Made by a program: the position numbers and the translations under genes. Source: Bacillus sp. M6-12 (GTDB taxonomy: Bacteria > Bacillota > Bacilli > Bacillales > DSM-1321). Taken from it: DNA of 64,000 nt. The stretch covers positions 62,001-126,000 of the forward strand of contig NZ_PGVF01000014.1 of assembly GCF_002860285.1 (NCBI RefSeq). The letters are read 5' to 3'. Shown piece after piece: positions 37,099 to 47,016 of the stretch. Under the pieces are notes generated by a model, which saw only the letters and a list, made by a program, of their open reading frames with translations, had not been told where the DNA came from and did not search any database. Positions within the stretch are counted from its first letter, which is position 1. Every line of letters begins with the position of its first letter.

Positions 37099-38076
37099 AT
37101 GGCTCAAATGACAATGATTCAAGCAATTACGGACGCAATGCGTACTGAAATGCGCAAGGATGAAAAGGTTCTTGTTTTCGGTGAAGACGTAGGTGTAAAC
37201 GGCGGGGTATTCCGTGCGACAGAAGGCTTGCAAAATGAATTCGGTGAAGAACGAGTGTTTGATACTCCATTGGCTGAATCTGGAATCGGCGGACTCGCAA
37301 TTGGTCTTGGACTTCAAGGTTTTAGACCTGTAATGGAACTTCAGTTCTTTGGGTTTATTTTTGAAGTTATGGACTCCGTCGCAGGACAAATGGCGCGTAT
37401 GCGCTATCGTTCAGGCGGACGCTATAACTCACCTGTAACTATCCGCTCTCCTTTTGGCGGCGGTGTTCATACACCTGAAATGCATGCTGATAATCTTGAA
37501 GGGTTAATGGCTCAGTCTCCAGGTCTTAAAGTAGTTATCCCGTCAACTCCTTATGATGCAAAAGGGTTGCTTATTTCTGCCATCCGTGATAATGACCCGG
37601 TTATATTCCTGGAGCATATGAAGCTTTACCGTTCTTTCCGCCAGGAAGTTCCTGAAGGCGAATACACAATTCCTATCGGGAAAGCGGACGTAAAACGAGA
37701 AGGAAGCGATCTTTCAATCATTACTTACGGTGCAATGGTGCAAGAATCCATTAAAGCTGCCGAGGAGCTGGAAAAAGAAGGTTATTCTGTAGAAGTGGTT
37801 GATCTGCGGACAATCGCTCCACTAGATATCGATACAATCATAGCTTCTGTTGAAAAGACAGGGCGTGCAATCGTTGTACAGGAAGCGCAGCGCCAGTCTG
37901 GTATCGCAGCTTCAGTTGTGGCAGAAATTAATGAGCGTGCAATCCTTAGCCTTGAAGCCCCAGTATTGCGTGTAGCAGCAGCTGATACTGTGTTCCCGTT
38001 CTCCCAGGCTGAGTCTGTATGGCTTCCAAATTATAAAGACGTTATTGAAACGGCTACTAAAGTACTTAAATTTTAA
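37099..38076 (+). CDS. pdhB: Pyruvate dehydrogenase E1 beta
   Basis: A 325-residue E1 beta subunit (transketolase central plus C-terminal domains) with [17 protein letters not shown] and the [17 protein letters not shown] active-site loop. Starts three bases after the pdhA stop with AAAGGAG inside pdhA, so it is translated as one unit with the alpha subunit. Confidence 0.95.
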   Translation: MAQMTMIQAITDAMRTEMRKDEKVLVFGEDVGVNGGVFRATEGLQNEFGEERVFDTPLAESGIGGLAIGLGLQGFRPVMELQFFGFIFEVMDSVAGQMARMRYRSGGRYNSPVTIRSPFGGGVHTPEMHADNLEGLMAQSPGLKVVIPSTPYDAKGLLISAIRDNDPVIFLEHMKLYRSFRQEVPEGEYTIPIGKADVKREGSDLSIITYGAMVQESIKAAEELEKEGYSVEVVDLRTIAPLDIDTIIASVEKTGRAIVVQEAQRQSGIAASVVAEINERAILSLEAPVLRVAAADTVFPFSQAESVWLPNYKDVIETATKVLKF

Positions 38077-38101
38077 CGATTTTTAATAGGAGGTTGAATC
38101 C

Positions 38102-39457
38102 ATGTCATTCCAATTTAGACTCCCTGATATCGGTGAAGGTATCCATGAGGGTGAAATTGTTAAGTGGTTCGTGAAGCCAGGAGATAAAGTACAAGAAGAT
38201 GACGTCCTTTGTGAAGTCCAAAACGATAAAGCGGTAGTTGAAATACCATCTCCTGTTGCCGGAACAGTAGAAGAGATTCTTGTGGAAGAAGGCACAGTCG
38301 CAATAGTAGGGGATGTTCTTGTTAAATTCGACGCACCTGGCTATGAAGATCTTCAATTTAAAGGCGATCATGAAGAAGGCGAGAAAAAGACGGAAGCACA
38401 AGTGCAATCTACACTAGAAGCTGGCCAGGATGTTCAAAAAGAAGCAGTACAAGCTGCAGAGCAGCCGGCAGCTACCGGTGCTGGTGCACAGCCGCAGGCT
38501 GAAGCGGACCCTAACCGAAGAATTATCGCTATGCCTTCTGTCCGTAAATTTGCGCGTGATAAAGGTGTTGATATCCGTCTGGTTGCAGGTTCAGGTGACA
38601 ACGGACGTGTTATGAAAGAAGATATCGAGGCATTTGCAGCTGGAGGCGGACAAGCTTCAGCAGCTCCTGCTCCTGCTCAGCAAAAAGCAGCAGCACCGGC
38701 AGCAGAAGCAAAGGAAACCAAAGCGCCGGCAGCAGCAGCTATTCCAGCTGGACAATATCCTGAAACTCGTGAAAAAATGAGCGGGATTCGTAAAGCAATC
38801 GCCAAGGCTATGGTTAACTCCAAGCACACTGCTCCGCATGTTACCTTGATGGATGAAGTGGAAGTGACAAAGCTTGTTGCCCACCGCAAGCAATTCAAGG
38901 ATGTTGCTGCACAAAAAGGAATCAAGCTTACATTCCTTCCTTATGTGGTAAAAGCATTAACAAGCGCATTGCGTGAGTTCCCTGCTTTGAATACTTCACT
39001 TGATGACGCAACCAGTGAAATCATTCATAAGCATTACTACAATATCGGCATTGCTGCAGATACTGAAAAAGGCCTATTAGTTCCTGTAGTAAAGGATGCA
39101 GACCGTAAATCAGTATTCAATATTTCCAATGAAATCAACGAATTGGCTGGAAAAGCACGTGACGGCAAACTTGCTCCTGATGAAATGAAAGGTGCTTCCT
39201 GCACAATTTCAAACATCGGATCTGCAGGCGGACAATGGTTTACTCCTGTCATCAACCATCCGGAAGTAGCGATTCTTGGAATCGGGCGCATTGCTGAAAA
39301 AGCCATCGTGAAAAATGGCGAAATTGTAGCAGCTCCTGTATTGGCTCTTTCATTAAGCTTTGACCACCGTATGATTGACGGTGCAACTGCACAGAACGCA
39401 ATGAACCACATCAAGCGTTTGTTAAACGATCCAGATCTTTTGTTAATGGAGGGATAA
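38102..39457 (+). CDS. pdhC: Pyruvate dehydrogenase E2 (dihydrolipoamide acetyltransferase)
   Basis: A 451-residue E2: one N-terminal lipoyl domain (1-80, lipoyl Lys in NDKAVVE), an Ala/Pro-rich linker, a peripheral-subunit-binding domain (about 140-175), a second Ala/Pro linker and the catalytic domain from about 220 with the active-site DHRMIDG. It forms the core of the complex. A 25-base gap follows pdhB; ribosome site TAGGAGGTTGAAT. Confidence 0.95.
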   Translation: MSFQFRLPDIGEGIHEGEIVKWFVKPGDKVQEDDVLCEVQNDKAVVEIPSPVAGTVEEILVEEGTVAIVGDVLVKFDAPGYEDLQFKGDHEEGEKKTEAQVQSTLEAGQDVQKEAVQAAEQPAATGAGAQPQAEADPNRRIIAMPSVRKFARDKGVDIRLVAGSGDNGRVMKEDIEAFAAGGGQASAAPAPAQQKAAAPAAEAKETKAPAAAAIPAGQYPETREKMSGIRKAIAKAMVNSKHTAPHVTLMDEVEVTKLVAHRKQFKDVAAQKGIKLTFLPYVVKALTSALREFPALNTSLDDATSEIIHKHYYNIGIAADTEKGLLVPVVKDADRKSVFNISNEINELAGKARDGKLAPDEMKGASCTISNIGSAGGQWFTPVINHPEVAILGIGRIAEKAIVKNGEIVAAPVLALSLSFDHRMIDGATAQNAMNHIKRLLNDPDLLLMEG

Positions 39458-39460
39458 TTC

Positions 39461-40870
39461 ATGGTAGTAGGAGATTTTCCAATTGAAACAGACACTCTTG
39501 TCATAGGTGCAGGTCCTGGCGGATATGTAGCTGCCATTCGTGCTGCACAGCTTGGGCAAAAAGTAACTATCGTTGAAAAAGGCACACTTGGAGGGGTTTG
39601 TCTAAATGTCGGATGTATCCCTTCAAAGGCTTTGATTTCTGCAGGCCATCGTTATGAGCATGCTAAGCATTCCGACGATATGGGTATCACTGCTGAAAAC
39701 GTGACTGTAGACTTTTCAAAAGTACAAGCCTGGAAAGGTACTGTAGTTAAGAAGCTGACAGGCGGAGTGGAAGGTTTATTGAAAGGAAACAAAGTAGACA
39801 TCGTCAGTGGTGAAGCTTACTTTGTTGATGCAAACTCTGTCCGCGTTATGACTGAAAACTCAGCACAGACTTACACGTTTAAAAATGCAATTATCGCAAC
39901 AGGCAGCACTCCTATTGAGTTGCCTGCATTTAAATACAGCAAGCGTGTGATCAATTCAACAGGTGCCCTTGCCCTTCAGGAAATTCCGTCATCAATGGTT
40001 GTTATAGGCGGAGGGTATATTGGTACAGAGCTCGGCGGAGCATATGCCAACTTTGGAACAAAAGTTACTATTTTAGAGGGCATGGATGATATTCTATCCG
40101 GTTTTGAAAAGCAAATGTCAGCACTGGTAAAGCGTAATCTGAAGAAAAAAGGTGCTGAAATTATTACAAAGGCTTCAGCCAAGAGTGTTGAGGAAACAGA
40201 AAATGGCGTAGTTGTTACGTATGAAGCAAAAGGTGAAGAGATAAAGGTAGAAGCTGATTATGTACTAGTTACTGTTGGACGCCGTCCAAACACTGACGAA
40301 CTAGGCCTTGAGCAGGTAGGCGTTAAATTGTCTGACCGGGGCATAATTGAAATCGACAAGCAATGCCGCACAAGCGTCAGCAATATTTATGCAATCGGTG
40401 ATATCGTGCAAGGCCCCCCGTTGGCACACAAAGCATCTTATGAAGGTAAGATTGCTGCTGAAGCGATTGCAGGCCATTCTTCTGAAATCGACTATCTGGC
40501 AATCCCGGCTGTCGTATTCTCAGAGCCTGAACTCGCTTCTGTAGGATATACTGAAAAGCAGGCAAAAGATGAAGGAATCGATGCAAAAGCTTCTAAATTC
40601 CCGTTTGCAGCAAATGGCCGTGCACTGTCCTTAAACATGACAGACGGATTTATGAAGCTTGTTACCCGTAAAGAAGACGGGTTGGTAATTGGTGCCCAAA
40701 TCGCCGGACCAGGCGCTTCTGATATGATTGCTGAGCTAGGCTTGGCAATTGAAGCGGGCATGACAGCTGAAGATATCGCTATGACCATTCATGCTCACCC
40801 AACATTGGGTGAAATCACGATGGAAGCTGCTGAAGTTGCACTTGGCAATCCTATTCACATCGTAAAATAA
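39461..40870 (+). CDS. pdhD: Dihydrolipoamide dehydrogenase (E3)
   Basis: A 469-residue flavoprotein: FAD motif [17 protein letters not shown], redox disulfide in [16 protein letters not shown] motif [14 protein letters not shown] and the C-terminal HAHPTLGE with the catalytic His. It reoxidises the lipoyl group. Last gene of the operon, three bases after pdhC, and closed by a terminator. Confidence 0.95.
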   Translation: MVVGDFPIETDTLVIGAGPGGYVAAIRAAQLGQKVTIVEKGTLGGVCLNVGCIPSKALISAGHRYEHAKHSDDMGITAENVTVDFSKVQAWKGTVVKKLTGGVEGLLKGNKVDIVSGEAYFVDANSVRVMTENSAQTYTFKNAIIATGSTPIELPAFKYSKRVINSTGALALQEIPSSMVVIGGGYIGTELGGAYANFGTKVTILEGMDDILSGFEKQMSALVKRNLKKKGAEIITKASAKSVEETENGVVVTYEAKGEEIKVEADYVLVTVGRRPNTDELGLEQVGVKLSDRGIIEIDKQCRTSVSNIYAIGDIVQGPPLAHKASYEGKIAAEAIAGHSSEIDYLAIPAVVFSEPELASVGYTEKQAKDEGIDAKASKFPFAANGRALSLNMTDGFMKLVTRKEDGLVIGAQIAGPGASDMIAELGLAIEAGMTAEDIAMTIHAHPTLGEITMEAAEVALGNPIHIVK

Positions 40871-40883
40871 TATAATCTGTACC

Positions 40884-40929
40884 AGTCGGTCGAGACCACA
40901 AATTGTGGATTCTGCGGCCGGCTTTTTTT
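40884..40929 (+). terminator. Rho-independent terminator of the pdh operon
   Basis: AGTCGGTCGAGACCACAA pairs imperfectly with TTGTGGATTCTGCGGCCGGC, followed by seven T. Confidence 0.85.
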
Positions 40930-41010
40930 GTATTCCAATTTATTTAACATTAAAAGCCATGCCTGTACATATAATTCAATTTACTAGAGAAATGTAAGGA
41001 GATGGCCGTT

Positions 41011-41256
41011 GTGAAGAGCTATATCGTTTTCTTGTTTCAATTGATGATATGGAGCGGGTATTCTGTAGTGGAATGGATGTCTGATCACGATAGATTATTC
41101 TTTAATGCAGGCATGTTCCTAGTTTTTTCATACCTTGCTGTTTTTACTGGAAAAGCGATACTTAAATCGGGAAAGAAGACGGTTTACATTACAATTATTA
41201 GCTTAATAAGCTATGCAGGGATGCATTTCCTGTTTCGTACATTTCTTCCAAATTAA
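41011..41256 (+). CDS. Small membrane protein, three predicted segments
   Basis: An 81-residue hydrophobic protein with segments at about 3-20, 30-48 and 55-75. GTG 41011 is chosen because TAAGGAG sits nine bases upstream; the in-frame ATG three codons earlier is directly on the ribosome site. Family not recognised. Confidence 0.6.
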   Translation: MKSYIVFLFQLMIWSGYSVVEWMSDHDRLFFNAGMFLVFSYLAVFTGKAILKSGKKTVYITIISLISYAGMHFLFRTFLPN

Positions 41257-41345
41257 TTGCTAAAACCGGATAGGTAGCGTTATCATAGGAAAAGACAAAT
41301 GTAGCAGTGCCAGGTAACTATTCAATGCATCAAGGAGGACCTCTA

Positions 41346-42185
41346 TTGAAACTGAAGACATTAACAGCTGCAGCAGCTTTTTTTCTGCTTGCCGGGTGTG
41401 GCACCAATGAGGAAAGCGCAAATCCCCAAAAAACAAAAACACCCCAGGCAGTAAATGAAACAGCAAGCAATGAAGGTAAGAACGGAGAACCGAAAAAAGA
41501 GGCAGTTCAGAAAGAGGAGCCTGCAGAAGAAACAGCTCTTCCTCTCATGCCTGCCTATCGGTTAAATACTGCAAACTGGTCATTAAAGCCAATTGCTGGG
41601 CAAAATCCAAAGGTAGCTCTTCTTACAATTGATGACGCCCCGGATAAGAATTCACTTCAAATCGCAAAGACGCTAAAATCCCTGAACGTAAAGGCCATTT
41701 TCTTTGTAAACGGCCATTTTATTGATTCTGAAGAGGAAAAACTGGTTCTAAAGCAAATTGATCAAATGGGTTTTATGATTGGCAATCATACATATAATCA
41801 TAAAACTTTGAAAGAATTAACAGATCAAGAGCAATATGATGAAATTGTTAAATTAAATGATACTGTTGAACAAATTATCGGGAAAAGGCCAAAGTTCTTC
41901 AGGGCACCCTTTGGGATTAATACTGATTATTCCCGGAAAGTGGTGGCAGATGAAAAAATGCTTTTGATGAATTGGACGTATGGATATGACTGGGAAAAAG
42001 AATATCAAAACAAAGCGGCTTTGGAAAATATTATGGTAAACAGTCCGTATTTAACGAGTGGTGCAAATTTGCTTATGCATGACCGGGCTTGGACAAGCCA
42101 GGCCATGCCGCAAATCATAAAAGGCCTCCAGGCTAAAGGCTTTGAGATGCTGGACCCAGCATTAATAGAGACAACGGCAAATTAA
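41346..42185 (+). CDS. Lipoprotein with polysaccharide deacetylase (NodB-like) domain
   Basis: A 279-residue lipoprotein: lipobox LAGC at the end of a short signal peptide, a charged Lys/Glu/Pro-rich linker (about 25-75) and a NodB-like domain with TIDDAPD (variant of TFDDGP), the metal-binding GNHTYNH and RAPFG. It should deacetylate a cell-wall polysaccharide on the outer face of the membrane; the usual catalytic Asp is retained. TTG 41346 follows AAGGAGGACC; a longer ATG frame at 41307 lacks support. Followed by a terminator. Confidence 0.85.
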   Translation: MKLKTLTAAAAFFLLAGCGTNEESANPQKTKTPQAVNETASNEGKNGEPKKEAVQKEEPAEETALPLMPAYRLNTANWSLKPIAGQNPKVALLTIDDAPDKNSLQIAKTLKSLNVKAIFFVNGHFIDSEEEKLVLKQIDQMGFMIGNHTYNHKTLKELTDQEQYDEIVKLNDTVEQIIGKRPKFFRAPFGINTDYSRKVVADEKMLLMNWTYGYDWEKEYQNKAALENIMVNSPYLTSGANLLMHDRAWTSQAMPQIIKGLQAKGFEMLDPALIETTAN

Positions 42186-42194
42186 GAGAAGGAA

Positions 42195-42229
42195 GGCAAA
42201 AGGCACCTCAGGGTTGCCTTTTGCCTTTG
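42195..42229 (+). terminator. Rho-independent terminator
   Basis: GGCAAAAGGCA pairs with TGCCTTTTGCC, followed by TTT, behind the deacetylase. Confidence 0.75.
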
Positions 42230-42284
42230 TAAAAAATTTTGTAATAAAAAGGTAAAATAAATCGTATTATGAAAAAAGCAGTTT

Positions 42285-42359
42285 TTTATCTCCAAGTTTG
42301 GCACAGGACGTGCCAGAATTAGTCGACGTTCCTTTTTCAAAGACACTTGCGCTTTCCTT
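42285..42359 (+). repeat. Dispersed repeat family A, copy 6 (truncated)
   Basis: Only the right part is present: a TAGTCGACGTTCC block and the ACTTGCGCTTTCCTT end. It abuts the 3' end of the reverse-strand gene at 42361. Confidence 0.6.
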
Positions 42360-42360
42360 A

Positions 42361-42795
42361 TTATTTTCTTGGATAAAAATACATAATGCGGTTATTGAAA
42401 AGATGTAATTCGCCTTTCAGCTTTTTCGCGAGGAATTTACAGAATTCGTTTGCCTTTCCTTTATCCCCATATGTGGAAGCTTCCGGTAATGTTAATTGAA
42501 TGTAGGTTTGGATTCGTTCACTTAGATCGCTGTCGACAATTTTTTCCTGATCAACACCAAGCAAGATTACATTATAACGATCGGCTTTTGATTGAAAATA
42601 TATCCATTTGCCTTTGCCTTCCGCCGTTTCCATAATATCATATGGAAATGCATTACTTCCGTAATCCCAGTCAAGCTGATCGCCGGTTTTTACAGTAATT
42701 TTTTTATAATAAGCAAAAAGCTCTTTGATCTCATCGATAGTGATCGTTTCCTGTGATGAACCAGGAACTAATTTAATATAAGCGCTTTCAGACAT
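42361..42795 (-). CDS. Conserved protein, DUF1885-like
   Basis: A 144-residue cytosolic alpha/beta protein with patterns YIKLVPGSSQETITIDEIKEL, DYGSNAFPY and a C-terminal strand HLFNNRIMYFYPR. It resembles the DUF1885 family found in Bacillus, recognised from memory. ATG 42795 follows GGGGGATGAAAG on the reverse strand. Role unknown. Confidence 0.75.
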   Translation of the reverse strand: MSESAYIKLVPGSSQETITIDEIKELFAYYKKITVKTGDQLDWDYGSNAFPYDIMETAEGKGKWIYFQSKADRYNVILLGVDQEKIVDSDLSERIQTYIQLTLPEASTYGDKGKANEFCKFLAKKLKGELHLFNNRIMYFYPRK

Positions 42796-42987
42796 CCTTT
42801 CATCCCCCTTACACAGTCTTAAAATCTTTTTCTATGTATTCCTAATTACCATAGGCCCATCATTCATTTTATTCTAGCATTTTCACAAAGTAACATACAA
42901 CTTAATTCAGTGTAGAATGCATACAACTTGAATGGTCTTGAATTTTCAATTATAATAATATTCAGAATATTCAAAGGAGGAAAAAGT

Positions 42988-43287
42988 ATGGAACTGTTCG
43001 ATAAATTTTATGATGAGCAGGAAAAAGTCAAGGTCCGTTTTGTTGGTTTTACAACAGGTGAGATCCGATTTGATTTTGGCATTGTTTATACGAATATGTT
43101 CTTTGGGAAGCCTTTGGTGATTTGTATGCAAACGGGCAGATCAACCCTCCTTGAACAAAAGGACTTAGAAGATATTGAGCATTTAATGTCTGTATTTAAA
43201 TTGCGTGAAAGAAAACACGCATCAGACCTGGCGGAATTTTTCTTTGAAACACTGCCTGAAACTCCATTTCAGGCGGAATATGAGTAG
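42988..43287 (+). CDS. Conserved protein, DUF3055-like
   Basis: A 99-residue protein starting MELFDKFYDEQEKVKVRFVG with a highly conserved middle (DFGIVYTNMFFGKPLVICMQTG). It matches the DUF3055/SAV0927 family of Firmicutes. ATG 42988 follows AAAGGAGG at a proper distance; the frame upstream is unsupported. Monocistronic, with a terminator at 43292. Function unknown. Confidence 0.82.
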   Translation: MELFDKFYDEQEKVKVRFVGFTTGEIRFDFGIVYTNMFFGKPLVICMQTGRSTLLEQKDLEDIEHLMSVFKLRERKHASDLAEFFFETLPETPFQAEYE

Positions 43288-43291
43288 AATA

Positions 43292-43319
43292 GGAGAGCCT
43301 TTAAACAGGCTCTTTTTTT
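43292..43319 (+). terminator. Rho-independent terminator
   Basis: GAGAGCCT and AGGCTCTT arms with seven T. Confidence 0.85.
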
Positions 43320-43419
43320 GGTGTGATGAAAAATAGTGTTATACTAATTACCGATTTTAAATGCGCCCATATATGCTAGCTAAACAAAAAATAGAATAAA
43401 TGTTACATACAGTTTAGGC

Positions 43420-43448
43420 TTGATTTTTTAATTGTGTTATATTATTAT
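43420..43448 (+). promoter_or_regulatory. Promoter of SR1
   Basis: TTGATT and TATTAT with a 17-base spacer; transcription would begin near 43455. Confidence 0.7.
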
Positions 43449-43459
43449 AAAACCATAAG

Positions 43460-43473
43460 ATAAAACGCTTACA
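43460..43473 (-). promoter_or_regulatory. Catabolite-responsive element (cre) candidate
   Basis: On the reverse strand TGTAAGCGTTTTAT matches the cre consensus TGWAARCGYTWNCW at all but one position. It lies within about 20 bases of the SR1 start point, where bound CcpA would block transcription. Confidence 0.65.
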
Positions 43474-43501
43474 AAAAACCAACAGAAAAGGAGCTTGAAT
43501 G

Positions 43502-43621
43502 ATGGGAACAATTGTATGTCAATCATGCAACAGTACAATCGAACATTACGAGAATGAGAAGGTACACGTAATTTACTCTAAATGTGATGGATGTCATTCC
43601 GGCCAATCTGACGAAGAATAA
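43502..43621 (+). CDS. GapA-binding peptide SR1P
   Basis: A 39-residue peptide, starting MGTIVCQSC and ending SGQSDEE. Two CxxC pairs (6/9 and 28/31) suggest zinc binding. It matches the family and position of B. subtilis SR1P, which binds glyceraldehyde-3-phosphate dehydrogenase GapA and promotes RNA degradation by the RNase J1-GapA complex; rnjA is in this window. AAAGGAG lies eight bases before the ATG. Confidence 0.88.
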   Translation: MGTIVCQSCNSTIEHYENEKVHVIYSKCDGCHSGQSDEE

Positions 43622-43748
43622 ACGCTAATCTGTTAATCTCGATAGCGCTTAAAAGGCTGGACATTAGAAAACTCGCGATTAGCGAGCCTTAATAGGACAG
43701 TTTCACCTTTCTTATGGAAAGCTGTTAGAATATTTGTTTATACACCAA

Positions 43749-43788
43749 ATAACCTTGCTGAAGATTGAAGACAGCAAGGTTTTCTTTT
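43749..43788 (+). terminator. Terminator of SR1
   Basis: AACCTTGCTG and CAGCAAGGTT arms, then TTCTTTT. Confidence 0.85.
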
Positions 43789-43796
43789 GCAGTTTT

Positions 43797-44260
43797 TTTA
43801 GGTGAAGTCCAGATATCTGGATCCAGCACCAAGTCATTTTTTTACGCAGAAAACATTCATGAGTTTTAACTCCAGCCTATCCCTGGAAAATAAGCATATG
43901 TAGTTTGCACATGCTCACTCAATAAAGGCGGTGTGAGCGAGGCTGCACTATACAACTTCCTAAGAGATTTTACTTATTAATTTAATTAATGATTTACGGA
44001 GAACAATCGGCGCAGCACCGCCCCTTTTCCACAGAAAAAGTAAAGCCTCTACGAATAGGACCAGAAATACTATGGAGTACGTACTAGTTCAGCGCAGCCG
44101 CAAGGCGAAGGAGGCAGGGAAAAGGTTATCCTGCAAACTTGAGATCTTAGCAGGACCACGTATAGATAAAGCCTTGGACATAAGCCGATAGCTTCGGAAG
44201 ACAAAGCGCCCTGATAAAAGGGACATAGTCGACGTTCCTTTTGTCAGGGCGCTTACGCTT
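43797..44260 (+). repeat. Dispersed repeat family A, copy 7 (composite, contains repeat C copy 2)
   Basis: Starts AGTCCAGATATCTGG-CCAGCACC, contains at 43989-44046 the second copy of repeat C (GAACAATCGGCGCAGCACCG, TTTCCACAGAAAAAG), a middle CCTCTACGAATAGGACC and ends with TAGTCGACGTTCC and GGGCGCTTACGCTT. It fills the gap between SR1 and speA. Confidence 0.65.
44204..44253 (-). terminator. Probable terminator of speA, formed by the repeat end
   Basis: AAAGCGCCCTGATAAAAGG pairs with CCTTTTGTCAGGGCGCTT. It lies 11 bases after the speA stop on the reverse strand. The T run on that strand is poor. Confidence 0.55.
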
Positions 44261-44263
44261 TAC

Positions 44264-45739
44264 TTATATAATTGCTTTCTGTTCTTTTATGACACGAAGA
44301 TATTTTAATTCGCTGTCTTCAGGTCCCTGGACTGGCAGTCCGACTTCAATGTTCTTATTAATATAAACAATGTTTTCCTTTGTAATGATTTCACCAGGGA
44401 TGAAAATAGGAATGCCTGGAGGGTACACCATTACGAATTCAGCAATAATTCTGCCTACACTTTCTTCAATCGGCACCACTTCTGTTTTAGCATAAAACGC
44501 ATCGCGCGGTGAAAGAGCCAGAACTGGAATGTTTGGCAATAACACCTCTAGATTAGAATCATGCTCTTCTTTATAATGCTTGAAAGCTTCGCTCATTTCT
44601 TTTAAAGCAGATATCAGAATATCAGCTTCATTCTTTGTGTCTCCTGGAGTGACCAGGCAAAGAATGTTATACAAATCAGACATCTCTACTTCAATATTAT
44701 ATGTTTCACGAAGCCACTTTTCAGCATCGTAACCCGTAATTCCAAGCTGTTTAACGGTAATGATCAATTTCGTTGGATCATAGTCATATGTTGCTTTACT
44801 TGCGAGAATTTCTTTACCGATGCAAACAATATTTTCTATACGGTTTACTTCATCCCTTATATAATTGGCGAGATTAATTGCTTGTTCTGCCAATTCTCGT
44901 CCTTCTGTCGCTAGCCTTTTTCTCGCAACATCAAGGGAGGCAAGAAGCAAGTAGGAGGTTGAGGTTGTTGTCAGCATACTCAGGATCGACTGGACACGCT
45001 CATGGGAAACAAGACCTTCCCGAACATTTAATACGGAGCTCTGGGTCATCGAACCTCCAAGTTTGTGCACTGAGGTTGCAGCCATGTCAGCACCCGCCTG
45101 CATTGCAGACATAGGAAGCTTTTCATGAAAATGAATATGGACTCCATGTGCCTCATCAACGAGTACTGGAACCTTGTAGGAATGAGCAATTTCCACAATT
45201 TTTTGAAGATCTGCAGCAACCCCAAAATAAGTAGGATTAATGACTAAAAGTCCTTTTGCATCAGGATGCTGTTCCAGTGCCTTTTCGACTGAACTGGTTG
45301 TAATCCCATGGCTGATTCCGAGATTTTTATCAATTTCAGGATGGATAAAAATTGGAACTGCACCGGAAAATACGATTGCTGACATAACTGATTTATGGAC
45401 ATTGCGGGGGACGATAATTTTATCCCCAGGTCCGCAGACAGCCATGACCATTGTCATAATCGCTCCGCTTGTTCCTTGTACAGAGAAAAATGTATGGTCG
45501 GCACCAAATGCTTCCGCTGCCAGATCCTGTGCTTTCTTGATCATTCCTTTTGGCTGGTGAAGATCATCCAGAGGTGCAATATTAATCAAATCAATAGATA
45601 AAGCATTTTCACCTATGAATTCCCGAAATTCCGGGTCAATGCCCCTGCCTTTTTTATGGCCGGGTATATGAAATTGAATTGGATTCTTTTTAGCGTGTTC
45701 CAGAAGGCCTGTGAACAAGGGTGTTTCATTCTGTGACAA
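44264..45739 (-). CDS. speA: Arginine decarboxylase (SpeA, Orn/Lys/Arg decarboxylase family)
   Basis: A 491-residue fold-type I PLP decarboxylase. Motifs: FHIPGHKKG, FFSVQGTSGA, DEAHGVHIHFH, and TSVHKLGG with the PLP Lys. It makes agmatine for polyamine synthesis in B. subtilis, which has the gene at the same place; the near-identity with B. subtilis SpeA extends to the end (IRVIKEQKAI-type). TTG 45739 gives MSQNETPLFTG, the family start, and lies behind AGGTGTGAGGG; an ATG 60 bases upstream is rejected. Confidence 0.93.
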   Translation of the reverse strand: MSQNETPLFTGLLEHAKKNPIQFHIPGHKKGRGIDPEFREFIGENALSIDLINIAPLDDLHQPKGMIKKAQDLAAEAFGADHTFFSVQGTSGAIMTMVMAVCGPGDKIIVPRNVHKSVMSAIVFSGAVPIFIHPEIDKNLGISHGITTSSVEKALEQHPDAKGLLVINPTYFGVAADLQKIVEIAHSYKVPVLVDEAHGVHIHFHEKLPMSAMQAGADMAATSVHKLGGSMTQSSVLNVREGLVSHERVQSILSMLTTTSTSYLLLASLDVARKRLATEGRELAEQAINLANYIRDEVNRIENIVCIGKEILASKATYDYDPTKLIITVKQLGITGYDAEKWLRETYNIEVEMSDLYNILCLVTPGDTKNEADILISALKEMSEAFKHYKEEHDSNLEVLLPNIPVLALSPRDAFYAKTEVVPIEESVGRIIAEFVMVYPPGIPIFIPGEIITKENIVYINKNIEVGLPVQGPEDSELKYLRVIKEQKAII

Positions 45740-46023
45740 TATTCCCTCACACCTCTTTATCAATAAGTAGTTAGTTTTAAGGACATAAAACAAATGCATT
45801 ATAGCATTTTTGGCACTCTTTGCATAGTATGCCAGTTCATTGTTATTAGCCAGTACATTTTACGCTGCTCATTTTGCCCGGGAAATAAAAATAAATGTAT
45901 GAATTATTCAGGTACCAACAATTAGCATGCTTATGGGCATTGACAAGCAAGTTTTACCAGTGGGGGAAAGTAAGATAAAATAAATGTTAAAGAGAGATTT
46001 TTAAAAAGAGGAGGAACTAATTT

Positions 46024-46983
46024 ATGAAGTGGGAAACAAGAGTGACAAAACTTCTTGGCATTAAATATCCGATTATACAGGGCGGGCTGGCCCATCTTGC
46101 TTATTCCGAATTGGCATCAGCGGTGTCAAATGCAGGCGGGCTGGGGCAGGTTACGGCAATGTCCCTTAATACCCCTGAAGAATTAGTCAGTGAAATCCGT
46201 AAAACAAAGAGCTTGACTAATAAACCCTTCGGAGTCAATTTTGCGATTGGTCAGCATGGACGAAAATTTGAGCACTATGTGGAAGCAGCCCTTAACGAAA
46301 ATGTAAAGGTTATGTCTATTACAGGAGGAAATCCGGCTCCTTTTTTTGAAATGCTGAAAGGAACAGATGTTAAGAAATTGGTTCTTGTTGCAGCCAAGAG
46401 ACAGGCTGAAAAGGCAGAGGAACTTGGTGCAGATGCGGTAATGGTTGTCGGCCAGGAAGGAGGCGGGCACCTTGGCAGGGGTGATATTGGCACGATGGTG
46501 CTCATTCCCCAGGTTGTCGACTCTGTAAGCATCCCGGTCATTGCTTCAGGTGGTATTGGGGACGGAAGGGGTTTTATGGCAGCATTGGCCCTTGGTGCAG
46601 AAGGTATTGAAATGGGAACCCGCTTCATTGCTACAAAAGAATGCGTTCATGCTCACGAAGCTTATAAAAAGGCATTAATTAATGGTGAGGAGACTGGTAC
46701 TTCCGTGATTAAACGTTCCATCGGCGCACCTGCGCGGGTGATTTCCAATACATGGACCGACAGGATATTGGAGCTGGAAGCACAACAAGGAACATATGAA
46801 TCATTGAAGGAATACATAAGCGGCGAGGCAAATAAGCGCTTTATCCATGAAGGGAAAGAAGCTGAAGGCTTTGCTTGGGCTGGCCAGGTAATGGGGCTTA
46901 TTTCAGATGTGCCGCCAGTGCAGGAGCTATTTGAACGTATGATCAAAGATTCGGAACAAATTGCCGGAAAATGGACAAAATAA
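46024..46983 (+). CDS. Nitronate monooxygenase family flavoprotein
   Basis: A 319-residue FMN-dependent TIM barrel of the NMO/FabK (2-nitropropane dioxygenase-like) family: PIIQGGLAHLAYSELASAVSNAGGLG, QEGGGHLGR with the catalytic His and IASGGIGDGRGF with phosphate binding. NMO enzymes oxidise nitroalkanes; FabK-type relatives reduce enoyl-ACP. I cannot separate the two from sequence alone, though a stand-alone position favours NMO. ATG 46024 follows AAGAGGAGG. The gap to yktA is 33 bases. Confidence 0.85.
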   Translation: MKWETRVTKLLGIKYPIIQGGLAHLAYSELASAVSNAGGLGQVTAMSLNTPEELVSEIRKTKSLTNKPFGVNFAIGQHGRKFEHYVEAALNENVKVMSITGGNPAPFFEMLKGTDVKKLVLVAAKRQAEKAEELGADAVMVVGQEGGGHLGRGDIGTMVLIPQVVDSVSIPVIASGGIGDGRGFMAALALGAEGIEMGTRFIATKECVHAHEAYKKALINGEETGTSVIKRSIGAPARVISNTWTDRILELEAQQGTYESLKEYISGEANKRFIHEGKEAEGFAWAGQVMGLISDVPPVQELFERMIKDSEQIAGKWTK

Positions 46984-47016
46984 AACGGCCCAAAATAAAC
47001 AAAGCAGGTGACTGTA

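Larger units (their letters stand above)
43456..43790 (+). ncRNA. SR1: SR1 dual-function small RNA
   Basis: A transcript from the promoter at 43420-43448 to the terminator at 43749-43788, about 330 bases, containing the SR1P reading frame and a 130-base structured 3' part. B. subtilis SR1 lies at the same place, between pdhD and speA, base-pairs with ahrC mRNA (arginine catabolism activator) and encodes SR1P; it is repressed in glycolytic conditions by CcpN and CcpA. The transcript ends are predicted from signals only and exceed the roughly 200 bases of the B. subtilis RNA. Confidence 0.75.
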
